The position numbers were made by a program, and so were the translations under genes. A DNA stretch of 64,000 nt from positions 126,417-190,416 of the forward strand of contig DHDI01000002.1 in the NCBI GenBank assembly GCA_002399285.1, in the 5' to 3' direction. This DNA comes from Thermoanaerobacterales bacterium UBA4880 (lineage in GTDB: Bacteria > Bacillota > Thermoanaerobacteria > Thermoanaerobacterales > UBA4877). Numbering within the stretch: the stretch's first letter is position 1; each line of letters begins with the position of its first letter. Shown here in pieces: positions 38,896 to 46,874 of this stretch. The notes beneath the pieces are model-generated. The model did no database searches, had not been told where the DNA came from, and was given only the letters and a program-made list of their open reading frames with translations.

Positions 38896-40476
38896 ATGGC
38901 ATATTGTCTTTATCTTAGGAAATCGCGCGCTGACCTTGAGGCGGAGGCGAGGGGCGAGGGTGAAACCTTAGCCAGGCATGAGCACATCCTTTTGGAGCTC
39001 GCCGGCAAAATGAAGTTAAATGTAACCAAAAGTTATAAAGAGATTGTTTCCGGTGAAACTATTTCCGCACGCCCCGTGATGCAGCAGCTTCTCACTGACG
39101 TTGAGCAGGGTATATGGGAAGGTGTCCTCGTCGTGGAAGTAGAACGGCTGGCCCGTGGAGATACAATCGATCAAGGCATAGTCGCCCAAACCTTCAAATA
39201 TTCCGACACGAAGATCATCACCCCGATGAAGATATATGACCCAAATAACGAGTATGATGAGGAATACTTTGAGTTCGGGCTTTTTATGAGCCGGCGTGAG
39301 TACAAAACCATCAACCGACGTCTTCAAAGTGGCCGTGTGCAATCAGCTAAAGAGGGCAAGTATGTCGGAAACAAGCCTCCATACGGGTATACCCGAAAAA
39401 AAATTGAGCATGACAAGGGCTACACTTTGAAGCCGAACCCCGAACAGGCTGATGTTGTTAGGATGATTTTTGAACTCTATACCCGGGGCGAGCTGCAACC
39501 GGATGGAAGTTATAGGAGACTTGGCGTTTCACTTATCGTCCGGCGGCTAAATGACCTTCATATCCCCCCTATGAAGGGCGATGTATGGGTACCGGCCACG
39601 ATTCAGACCATACTCCGGAATCCGGTATATATTGGAAAGATACGGTGGAATTTCCGGCCTACAGTGAAAACAATCATCGATGGGAAGGTACAACTGAAGC
39701 GCCCGAGAGCGAATCCGGAAGACTGGATTCTTTCCGACGGACTTCATGAACCCCTCATAGATATGGAAACTTGGAATATGGCCCAGGATTATCTCGCTAC
39801 AAATCCACCACACCCGGCAAACAAGAAGATCAAAAATCCTTTGTCGGGATTGATCGTGTGCGGTATGTGCGGTAGAAAGATGGTGCGCCGGCCATATACT
39901 GGAAGGGACTATCCTGACACCCTGATGTGTCCGAATGCAGCATGTCCAAACGTGAGCTCTCAACTATGTATTGTTGAGGATCATCTGCTTGATGCGCTTG
40001 GGAAATGGCTTAAAGAATATAAGCTGACTTGGGATATAAGCAACAATGATATTACCGATAATATACAAATCGATGTAAAAAAGAAAGCTGTTACGAAGCT
40101 GAATGATGAGCTGAAAACTTTAGAAAAACAGATGGAAAATATACATAATCTGCTTGAACAGGGCGTCTACTCTACCGATACATTTTTTGAGAGATCTAAA
40201 GCGATAACCGAGAGGATTGAAGAAGCTAAAAGAAATAAGGAAACTCTCGATAAGGAATTAAAAATAGAAGAGACTCGCGAAGAGAGCAAAAAAACAATAA
40301 TACCAAAAGTTGAAAAGGTACTTGAACTATATAAATTAACCGATGACCCAGAATTAAAAAATAATCTTCTTAAGGAAGTGCTTGAAAAGGTCATATATAC
40401 AAAAACTGTTAATGGACGCTGGCATGATAAACCGGATGACTTTGAACTTGTCTTGTATCCGAAATTGCCAAAATAA
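38896..40476 (+). CDS. Large serine recombinase (phage integrase)
   Basis: A protein of 526 aa. Resolvase domain at 1-150 with the nucleophile S10 (YLRKSRAD) and the R-rich EVERLARGD region; recombinase domain at about 160-260 (NKPPYGYTRKK, VRRLNDLHIPP, RNPVYIGKI). Next is the zinc-ribbon domain with its Cys cluster (IVCGMCGRKM ... MCPNAACPN) and a coiled-coil segment at about 390-470. The gene ends 40 bases from the phage-host junction, as usual for large serine integrases. It would catalyse attP x attB insertion without accessory factors; excision would need a directionality factor, not identified here. Confidence 0.95.
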   Translation: MAYCLYLRKSRADLEAEARGEGETLARHEHILLELAGKMKLNVTKSYKEIVSGETISARPVMQQLLTDVEQGIWEGVLVVEVERLARGDTIDQGIVAQTFKYSDTKIITPMKIYDPNNEYDEEYFEFGLFMSRREYKTINRRLQSGRVQSAKEGKYVGNKPPYGYTRKKIEHDKGYTLKPNPEQADVVRMIFELYTRGELQPDGSYRRLGVSLIVRRLNDLHIPPMKGDVWVPATIQTILRNPVYIGKIRWNFRPTVKTIIDGKVQLKRPRANPEDWILSDGLHEPLIDMETWNMAQDYLATNPPHPANKKIKNPLSGLIVCGMCGRKMVRRPYTGRDYPDTLMCPNAACPNVSSQLCIVEDHLLDALGKWLKEYKLTWDISNNDITDNIQIDVKKKAVTKLNDELKTLEKQMENIHNLLEQGVYSTDTFFERSKAITERIEEAKRNKETLDKELKIEETREESKKTIIPKVEKVLELYKLTDDPELKNNLLKEVLEKVIYTKTVNGRWHDKPDDFELVLYPKLPK

Positions 40477-40482
40477 TTATAC

Positions 40483-40701
40483 TCACTGATAACCTATTGG
40501 TACTGATTCTTCCGTGCCGATGTCCGTAAGCAGCGCTTTGCTGTAATTGGAAGGCATGGTAAACCTCTGTGTGAGATACCGCAGCGATGCGGAAAGTTCT
40601 CCATCCGGGCCGCCGTACTGCGTTATTATTTCCCTGGCCAGTCTCGGATTGGTCCTCTCTACGTCGGCAGGATATTCCAGCTTCTTTTCATAAACCCACA
40701 T
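40483..40701 (-). pseudogene. cotJC: cotJC, 5' fragment, interrupted by the prophage
   Basis: The first about 65 codons (MWVYEKKLEYPADVERTNPR, ITQYGGPDGELSASLRYLTQ) match the N-terminus of CotJC, a manganese-catalase-like inner spore coat protein of about 190 aa. The next seven codons and stop come from the prophage. The remaining two thirds, with the metal-binding residues, must lie beyond the left end of the prophage. The fragment cannot be an active catalase, but exact excision would restore the gene. Confidence 0.9.
40495..40520. other. Right attachment junction (attR) inside cotJC
   Basis: On the minus strand cotJC reads normally to ...LLTDIGTEE, then changes to unrelated codons (SVPIGYQ-stop). 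The crossover must lie at or just right of 40507. Large serine integrases need only a very short common core, so the exact bases cannot be fixed without attL. Confidence 0.75.
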
Positions 40702-40713
40702 TTTCCGTCCCTC

Positions 40714-40968
40714 CTAATAAACCATTTCCCAGGGCCAGGGGTCATTTATCCATTGCCATGGATAGCAGCTCTGGGAAGTATTAGACCTCAGCGGCCCATA
40801 CATGTTTTCATAAGTCGTTATGAGATTTTGCTGTCTTGCCACATAGCTGTTATATGCCGACAGGGCGTTGACATCACATGGATTCATATCGAGATACAGC
40901 TGCATCTCAACAACGGCAAACCCCACCAGCTGTATCGACTTTATCAGGTTTACTTTATCTTCGTACAT
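40714..40968 (-). CDS. cotJB: Spore coat protein CotJB
   Basis: A protein of 84 aa. The helix LIKSIQLVGFAVVEMQLYLD, then MNPCDVNALSAYN and an aromatic C-terminus (YPWQWINDPWPWEMVY) are typical of CotJB. It overlaps cotJA by 19 bases and precedes cotJC by 12. Confidence 0.93.
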   Translation of the reverse strand: MYEDKVNLIKSIQLVGFAVVEMQLYLDMNPCDVNALSAYNSYVARQQNLITTYENMYGPLRSNTSQSCYPWQWINDPWPWEMVY

Positions 40969-41144
40969 GCCGAACCCTCCTTTTTCCTATAAGGCCTAAG
41001 CAGCTCGGGGAACAGCGTGCCCGTACTTAATGCCTGATCCAGATTAAACGTTCCGCAGAATGTCTGCGGCACCACATAGGCTCTCGCGAGTTCCAGCCTG
41101 CCCCATATGGAGCAATAGGGATAACATTGATTAGAATTCGCCAT
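40950..41144 (-). CDS. cotJA: Spore coat-associated protein CotJA
   Basis: A protein of 64 aa, rich in Cys/Tyr/Pro: LELARAYVVPQTFCGTFNLD and LSTGTLFPELLRPYRKKE are CotJA hallmarks. First gene of cotJABC, which in Bacillus is expressed in the mother cell under sigma E. The upstream region has a GAATA/TATAATA-type pair compatible with sigma E, but the match is weak. Confidence 0.93.
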   Translation of the reverse strand: MANSNQCYPYCSIWGRLELARAYVVPQTFCGTFNLDQALSTGTLFPELLRPYRKKEGSACTKIK

Positions 41145-41314
41145 TAAATATCACCTCGTATTATACTTCTAATACATACTATTCATAGATACTCTTTGAG
41201 TTACAAATTAGTTGCGTGCAAAATAAAACCCGGTATTTACCTTTCGTATATACCTGTATTTGTGATATAATATGAAATAAAGCGAATTTTGCGGGTTTCT
41301 GGAGGGACTTAGGC

Positions 41315-41842
41315 TTGAAAAGGTTTGTCGAAAAGATCGCATGGTGGGACATATTCATTTTTCGTACTTTGAATAACAGAATAAAGTCCGATATCTCGGA
41401 TAGGATAATCCCATATTTTACCGAATTGGGCAGCTGGTGGTTTACCTCCTCCGCATGCCTGCTCTTTATAATGTTGGGAAGGGGAAAGGCCAGGATGACG
41501 GGCCTCGAGGCCGCCACATCACTTGTCTCCGGAAGTCTCCTCGTGCTCATTATGAAAAGAGTCATAGGCAGAGAGCGGCCCTATCTGTCCATCTTGGATG
41601 TGAATACCCTGAGAAAGCTTTGGAAGGATCATTCCTTCCCCTCGGGACATACCGCTGCAGCCTTTGAGATGGCGGTATCCCTGTCTTTCGGATATCCCAG
41701 CCTGTATCTCGTGTTTCTCGGCCTGGCCGCTATGGTGGGCATATCAAGGATATATGTGGGGATGCATTACCCGACGGATGTACTGATAGGAGCTGCTCTC
41801 GGGAGCAGTCTGTCGATCGTGACCCACTTTATGTTCATATAG
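41315..41842 (+). CDS. PAP2-family membrane phosphatase (undecaprenyl-diphosphatase-like)
   Basis: A protein of 175 aa from a TTG start with GGAGGG eight bases upstream. All three phosphatase motifs are present: KRVIGRERP, PSGHTAA, and SRIYVGMHYPTDV with the catalytic His. Four to five hydrophobic spans place the site at the outer membrane face. Members recycle undecaprenyl pyrophosphate or dephosphorylate phosphatidic/phosphatidylglycerol phosphates; the substrate cannot be chosen here. A TATAAT lies about 50 bases upstream. Confidence 0.9.
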   Translation: MKRFVEKIAWWDIFIFRTLNNRIKSDISDRIIPYFTELGSWWFTSSACLLFIMLGRGKARMTGLEAATSLVSGSLLVLIMKRVIGRERPYLSILDVNTLRKLWKDHSFPSGHTAAAFEMAVSLSFGYPSLYLVFLGLAAMVGISRIYVGMHYPTDVLIGAALGSSLSIVTHFMFI

Positions 41843-41850
41843 ATAGATAT

Positions 41851-41872
41851 AGCCCCTGCAAAGGGGCTTTTC
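41851..41872 (+). terminator. Intrinsic terminator of the PAP2 gene
   Basis: AGCCCC-TGCA-AGGGGCT followed by TTTTC, directly after the stop codon. Confidence 0.85.
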
Positions 41873-41942
41873 AGACCGATGCCAATCTCGTGCAACCTTA
41901 TTTCCTCTGTAGGAGCACATATTTGTAAAAACACACTTCGTT

Positions 41943-43007
41943 CTAATCCTTGAATTTGGGGATCAAACCCGCCCTCTGCAGCGTCTTTATGGTGATCAGT
42001 ATGATAGGGCCTACTATTATTCCTATAAAACCCATCACCTGGCTTCCCACATACATGGACATGAGCGTAGCCAGCGGGTGCAGCCCTATGCTGCGTCCGA
42101 CGACCCTGGGCTCCAGCATCTGCCGCACGATCGAAACAACCGCATAGAGTATGAGCATATATACGGCCAGACGATAATTCCTGTAAAACGCCATCAGTAT
42201 TATAGCCCAGGGAACAAGAACGGTGCCCGATCCCAGTATGGGCAGTATATCCACTATGGCTACGGCCAGGCCGATTAGGAATGGATAGTCATAACCCATA
42301 AACATAAATCCAAAGGATATCTCCAGGAAGGTCACCATCATTATAATGAGTTCCGCGCTTAAAAATCCGAGCACAGTATTGAAGAGGTCCGTCTTGAAAT
42401 GCTTCGTACTCTCTATCGCCTTTGGCGACATCTGCCTTTTGATAAAACCCAGTATCACGTCCTTATCCTTACTGAAAAAGAAAGCGGACACTATACATAC
42501 CACCATGCCCCAAATCAATGACGGAAGGGAATTGGCTATATTCATGACTGCTTTGACGATAAGCTCCAGAGCACTCGAAAAATAAGACATGATCTGATCG
42601 ATGACATTCTGCACGGCACTCGCCTGTATAGGAGGCAATGCCTTCATATCCCTCTGTATCTGGTTTATCCATCCCATTATGGTATCGTATACGCTGCCGC
42701 TGTACTGCCCTACGCTCTTAGAGAATACTATGAGCTCCCTTACGGCCTGATACCCTCCGTAACCTATTACCGCACCCAATATTATAAGCACGCCGAACAG
42801 CACTATAAAGGAAGAAAAAGACCGGGGTATATGCAGCCATTTCTGCACTTTTTTCACCAACGGCTCAATGAATATGGCGATGAGCGCTGCAATGATAAAA
42901 GGTAAGAAATAGATCAGGACCTTTGTTAATCCTAGATACATAAGTATGATGCCAAACAATATTATACCCAATATATAATATGTACGCCTGAGTTTCTCCG
43001 TATCCAA
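41943..43007 (-). CDS. ytvI: AI-2E-family membrane protein, YtvI-like sporulation protein
   Basis: About 354 aa from the TTG at 43007, which follows GGAGGTGC; the longer frame to 43022 would start inside that site. Eight hydrophobic spans arranged as in the AI-2E transporter/permease family, with EPLVKKVQKWLHIPRSFSSF near the first third and the conserved EPRVVGRSIGLHPLATLMSM near the end. The closest named type is YtvI, expressed during sporulation. Transport substrate unknown. Confidence 0.82.
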   Translation of the reverse strand: MDTEKLRRTYYILGIILFGIILMYLGLTKVLIYFLPFIIAALIAIFIEPLVKKVQKWLHIPRSFSSFIVLFGVLIILGAVIGYGGYQAVRELIVFSKSVGQYSGSVYDTIMGWINQIQRDMKALPPIQASAVQNVIDQIMSYFSSALELIVKAVMNIANSLPSLIWGMVVCIVSAFFFSKDKDVILGFIKRQMSPKAIESTKHFKTDLFNTVLGFLSAELIIMMVTFLEISFGFMFMGYDYPFLIGLAVAIVDILPILGSGTVLVPWAIILMAFYRNYRLAVYMLILYAVVSIVRQMLEPRVVGRSIGLHPLATLMSMYVGSQVMGFIGIIVGPIILITIKTLQRAGLIPKFKD

Positions 43008-43022
43008 CAAAAGCACCTCCAA

Positions 43023-43744
43023 CTCACTGATTTCATTATAGCATTAAAAATCATACGGTGTAAATTACCGGCCGGCCGATATATCAAATGAAAACCTTTA
43101 CACAAAAAATTCTTTGCTGTTCCGTATCCACATAAAAATACCTCCCGCCTTCCGTTCATTGGAATACGCAGGAGGTATTGCCAAACATGCGGGCGTTCTC
43201 TGCTATAGGATATAGTTCCTTTTTGTTGACTTTAACAGTAAAGAATTTTAACGCTTACAGACAATGAAGGGCTAGACCTCCCTTGGCAGCAATGGATTTC
43301 AGATCTTTATGCCAGGTTTAAAAATCGCACGACGTTATTGCATTTTATACATATATTTCCGAGACATACATTTATTTTTTGTTCTGATTTGGTATAATAT
43401 AAATATCAAGAAGGCAACCGTACTGCAATAAGGATATGCGGAACTCAAAAAATGATCATGAAGTTTATATCCAAATTGATAAGGTCATACAAAGGGATTA
43501 CTTTTACTGTCCCGGACGATCCTAAGCGTTGAATTTAAAAAAGGGCGATACGTTATTATCAATTTAGCAATGTGGTTTAGAAGGCATCGCTTAATTAAAT
43601 ATCCAAAAGTGATGAAGCTCACTTGAATTGCCAAAAAGCTGATAGCTTCTACCTTTGCGGTAGGGTTGTCAGCTTTATTTTTGTGGTGCGGGCAGTTAGG
43701 AACGGAAGCCGGCAAACAAAATAAATACCAGGAGGGAAATGTCA
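43023..43744. other. Long noncoding stretch upstream of the P-type ATPase
   Basis: About 720 bases without a convincing gene. On the minus strand AATACCTCC ... GGAGGTATT with TTTT (about 43139-43180) is a terminator with no gene before it, perhaps a remnant. A plus-strand TATAAT at 43393-43398 would give a 340-base leader for the ATPase. That leader contains a hairpin, AAAGCTGA (43638-43645) with TCAGCTTT (43668-43675), enclosing CTACC/GGTAG and followed by ATTTTTG, a possible attenuator. I matched no known riboswitch class. Confidence 0.5.
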
Positions 43745-46075
43745 ATGTCTCAAAATAAAGATACGGCTGGGATCGAAAGTGCTTACCAGGGAATCGGCTT
43801 AAGTAGTGCAGATATTCCGGAGAAACATAACCAATATGGTTACAATGAAATACCAGAAAAACAGGTGGGACCGGCCATGGGGACTCTGAAGCGGATGTGG
43901 GGCCCCATTCCTTGGCTACTTGAAGCGGCTATGATATTTGAATTGGTCTTGGGTAAAGGTATCCAGGCGGCGGTTGTTTTCTTGCTGCTTGTTTTTTCCG
44001 CGGTTACCGGGGAAATTCAAGAGGAACGTGCAAAGAAGGCCATCGGTTATCTGCATCAGCAACTGCAAATCAGTGTCCGAGCCCTTAGAAATGACATATG
44101 GCAGGCTCTGCCTTCTCGTGAGCTTGTTCCTGGGGATATCGTGCACGCCAGAGTTGGGGATATTTTGTCGGCCGATATGGACATTATCAGCGGTATGGCA
44201 AGCGTTAATGAGTCCGCATTGACCGGAGAATCTATTGACGTCACCAAACAGGCAGGCGATAAAATTTTTTCCGCCTCTATGATCAGCCATGGCGAGGTCA
44301 TTGCAAGAGTTTCAGCTATCGGAACGAAGAGCTCATACGGCAAAACCGTGGAGTTGGTTCGGACTGCCGAAGCTCCGGGACGGCTACAGAAATTACTTTT
44401 CAATATTGTCCGCTATCTTGCACATTTGGATGTGGTTCTCGCCGTTATCCTTGTTATCACTGCACTTTCCCGTGGGACTCCATGGCAGGATCTGCTGCCG
44501 TTTCTGGTGATCTTGTTTATCGCCACGATTCCAATCTCGATGCCTTCCAGCTTTACTGTGGCAAATTCACTGGAGGCGCAGAACCTTGCGAAAGAACATG
44601 TACTTATTACTGGGCTGACCGGTATTCAGGAAGCTGCCGGCATGAACGTCCTGCTCGTAGACAAAACCGGGACATTGACGAATAACCACCCTGAAATTGC
44701 CGGGATTGTTCCATTTGGGCAAACAGAAAATGACGAATTGTTAAAACTGGCGGCCGCCGCAAGCGATGATACTTCCAATGACTCCATCAGCACTGCAATA
44801 CTTGAAGCGCTGAAAAAGCAGAACTTAGCCATGCCGGAAAGAAGGTCTTTTACCGCATTTGATCCGGTTCGCAAAGTATCCGGAGCTAAGATTAACGAGA
44901 ATGGGAGTCAACTGAATGTGGTTCTTGGTTCCCCCCCGGTCATTGCTAAGATGGCGGCGGTACCGGATCAGTTCATGAAACGGATTGAGTCATTGAGCTC
45001 AAAGGGCTCCAGAATCCTGGCAGTTGCTTCAGGGGAAGAAGATGAAAGACCTGTCTGCCGGGGGCTGATTGTGCTTGCTGATTCACCGCGGGAGGATGCT
45101 GAGGAATCGGTTGCTAAAATCAAAAGATTAGGTATTCGCATTATTATGATCACAGGCGATACTGCCGGCACTGCCAGAGCAATTGCCGAAAAGGTAGGCA
45201 TTGGAAACCGGATCGGGACATTGGAGGACGCATTGTCTCATTCTCTCGATTTCGATGGATTTGCCGATGTATACCCGGAAGATAAATACAAGATTGTTCG
45301 GACCATACAGGAATTGGGTATGGTCGTCGGAATGACCGGAGACGGGATCAACGACGCGCCGGCTTTGAAACAAGCGGATGTCGGAATTGCGGTTAGCACT
45401 GCCACAGACGCTGCAAAGTCGGCGGCAAAGGTCGTTTTAACTGAACCGCATTTATCAGACATCACCAAAGTAATTGACGGGGGTCACCGCGTTTATCGGC
45501 GGATGATGACGTGGACAATTACAAAATTGGCCCGTACAGCTGAGTTAGCCGCACTCCTGACCTTCGGATTTATTTTTACAGGCTTTTTTCCAGTTTCCTT
45601 GAGTTTGATTGTATTCATCGTGGTGATGAACGATATGGTTACCCTGACATTGGGGACTGACAAGGCCTGGCCGGCTGCCGTTCCCGAAGCATGGGACTTG
45701 CCCCGGCTTGCTAAGATAGCCGCTATCTTTACGGTAGGCTGGTTGGCTCTTGGATTGGGGCTTCTCTGGTTCTACCTTAAAGTCCAGAGTCTTAACGCTG
45801 CCCAAATAAGCTCATTGATGTTCCTGTATCTGATTTATTCTGCCATGGAGACCATACTGATGACTCGGACGCGTGACGCCTTCTGGTCGTTTGCACCAAG
45901 CAAATGGGTTTTAGGCATGGTCTCGATCAACGTTCTGCTTGCCACGTTCATGGCTGTCTTTGGCTGGGTAATGGCCCCGGTTCCATTGCTCTCTGTTCTG
46001 ATTTTATTTTGTATTACGCTTCTTGCTATGCTGATCTTAGACAGGCTGAAGATGCGGTATTACAGGACAATGTAA
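43745..46075 (+). CDS. P-type cation ATPase, P3A (proton-pump-like) type
   Basis: About 776 aa from the ATG at 43745, eight bases after GGAGGG. Actuator loop TGES; phosphorylation site LLVDKTGTLTNN near residue 305; hinge motif MTGDGINDAPALKQADVGIA; about ten membrane spans. The N-terminal cation-ATPase domain and the PISMPSSFTVAN span resemble plasma-membrane-type H+-ATPases of archaea, plants and some anaerobes rather than Ca2+ or K+ pumps. It probably exports protons or another cation at the cost of ATP. It is flanked by an orphan terminator and an IS3 remnant, which suggests acquisition by transfer. Confidence 0.88.
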   Translation: MSQNKDTAGIESAYQGIGLSSADIPEKHNQYGYNEIPEKQVGPAMGTLKRMWGPIPWLLEAAMIFELVLGKGIQAAVVFLLLVFSAVTGEIQEERAKKAIGYLHQQLQISVRALRNDIWQALPSRELVPGDIVHARVGDILSADMDIISGMASVNESALTGESIDVTKQAGDKIFSASMISHGEVIARVSAIGTKSSYGKTVELVRTAEAPGRLQKLLFNIVRYLAHLDVVLAVILVITALSRGTPWQDLLPFLVILFIATIPISMPSSFTVANSLEAQNLAKEHVLITGLTGIQEAAGMNVLLVDKTGTLTNNHPEIAGIVPFGQTENDELLKLAAAASDDTSNDSISTAILEALKKQNLAMPERRSFTAFDPVRKVSGAKINENGSQLNVVLGSPPVIAKMAAVPDQFMKRIESLSSKGSRILAVASGEEDERPVCRGLIVLADSPREDAEESVAKIKRLGIRIIMITGDTAGTARAIAEKVGIGNRIGTLEDALSHSLDFDGFADVYPEDKYKIVRTIQELGMVVGMTGDGINDAPALKQADVGIAVSTATDAAKSAAKVVLTEPHLSDITKVIDGGHRVYRRMMTWTITKLARTAELAALLTFGFIFTGFFPVSLSLIVFIVVMNDMVTLTLGTDKAWPAAVPEAWDLPRLAKIAAIFTVGWLALGLGLLWFYLKVQSLNAAQISSLMFLYLIYSAMETILMTRTRDAFWSFAPSKWVLGMVSINVLLATFMAVFGWVMAPVPLLSVLILFCITLLAMLILDRLKMRYYRTM

Positions 46076-46083
46076 CACAATGC

Positions 46084-46400
46084 CAAGAGTTGAAGCTTCA
46101 TGCAGTAAAGGATTATCTTGCTGGGAAGAGCTCACTTGATGACCTGGGATCCGTGAGCGTTCTTAACTCAGAAAATGGATAAAGGTGTATAATTCCGGTA
46201 AGGAGTTAAAAGAACTTACCGGAGGTGCATCCATGAAAGTCTGTGCAGTAATCTTAGTATTACCCGCTCGGCTTATTACCGCCGGCTTAAGCATCCAAAC
46301 AGTACCAGTGGGCTTAATAATGAACACATAGCAGGAGAGATCCGAAAGATACATGAGGTGCATACTGGTATGGGATATCGCCGTATAAACCCCCTGATAA
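46084..46400 (+). pseudogene. Decayed IS3-family (IS150-like) transposase, OrfA and OrfB fragments
   Basis: Short pieces in different frames: ELKLHAVKDYLAGKSSLDDL (OrfA helix), KWIKVYNSGKELKELTGGAS (end of OrfA), and ITRSAYYRRLKHPNSTSGLN with EHIAGEIRKIHEVHTGMGYR (start of OrfB). At least two frameshifts separate them, and the DDE catalytic part is absent. No terminal inverted repeats were found. It is an inactive insertion remnant. Confidence 0.8.
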
Positions 46401-46464
46401 TGTGCTTGACATCATCCATAAATTATATTATGATGAAAAAAATGTCGAAAATTGAATATACATA

Positions 46465-46620
46465 AGAACTGGAGTTTCCTTCGGGAATTCAAAGGGAAGC
46501 CGGTGAAAATCCGGCACGATGCCGTCACTGTGTTAAGGAGCATAAGGCAGCAGCCATTGGGTAAAAACCCGAGAAGGCGTCTTATGCGATGAACTTAAGT
46601 CAGGAGACCTGCTCTTGGTC
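46465..46620 (+). promoter_or_regulatory. Cobalamin riboswitch
   Basis: The core elements are in order: GGGAAGCCGGTGAAAATCCG, then CACGATGCCGTCACTGTG, a variable hairpin region with GGCAGCAGCC and GGGTAAAAACCC, and the B12 box AAGTCAGGAGACCTGC at about 46595-46611. It precedes a terminator and the ABC transporter genes, so adenosylcobalamin binding should reduce their expression. Confidence 0.92.
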
Positions 46621-46712
46621 CTTTCAAAATGAAACTGCGGTGTATCAGGAAATTTTGAGCAACTACAGGACAGGTGTCTCAATTTACTTGTTCTGTTTAC
46701 CTCTCTTAAAGT

Positions 46713-46736
46713 GCAGCCGCGAGGCTGCCTTTTTTA
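46713..46736 (+). terminator. Riboswitch-controlled terminator
   Basis: GCAGCC-GCGA-GGCTGC followed by C and seven T, about 100 bases after the riboswitch and 140 before the transporter gene. It is the likely expression platform. Confidence 0.85.
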
Positions 46737-46874
46737 TGTGTGTCTCAGCCCTGCAATCCATGCATCAGACCTTTCGATACGCCAGCCGCCTATATTCTGT
46801 TTGCCGGGATTTTTACGATCAAGAGTTACCGGCGGACAGTATCTATAGAATCCATTACATAAGGAGATCAAAAG

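Larger units (their letters stand above)
1..40515. mobile_element. PBSX-like contractile-tailed prophage, right portion with integrase and attR
   Basis: A continuous run of phage genes starts before the left edge and ends just beyond a large serine integrase. Late genes are on the minus strand in the usual myovirus order: small and large terminase, portal, minor head, scaffold, capsid, connectors, sheath, tube, chaperone, tape measure, LysM, XkdQ/R/S-like, baseplate J, YmfQ-like, lysis. Replication and regulatory genes lie to their right. The right border is fixed by cotJC, whose family sequence stops abruptly at about 40507. The left attachment site and the rest of cotJC are not in this window. 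The structural and lysis genes present look intact, so the element may be functional. Confidence 0.95.

Noticed and set aside
43399..43738. Leader of the P-type ATPase as a known riboswitch
   Set aside because: I compared it mentally with yybP-ykoY, M-box and ydaO cores and found no matching conserved blocks; only an attenuator-like hairpin is supported.
46186..46235. CCGGTAAG/CTTACCGG dyad as a terminator
   Set aside because: It lies within the remnant of IS3 OrfA coding sequence, and no T run follows.
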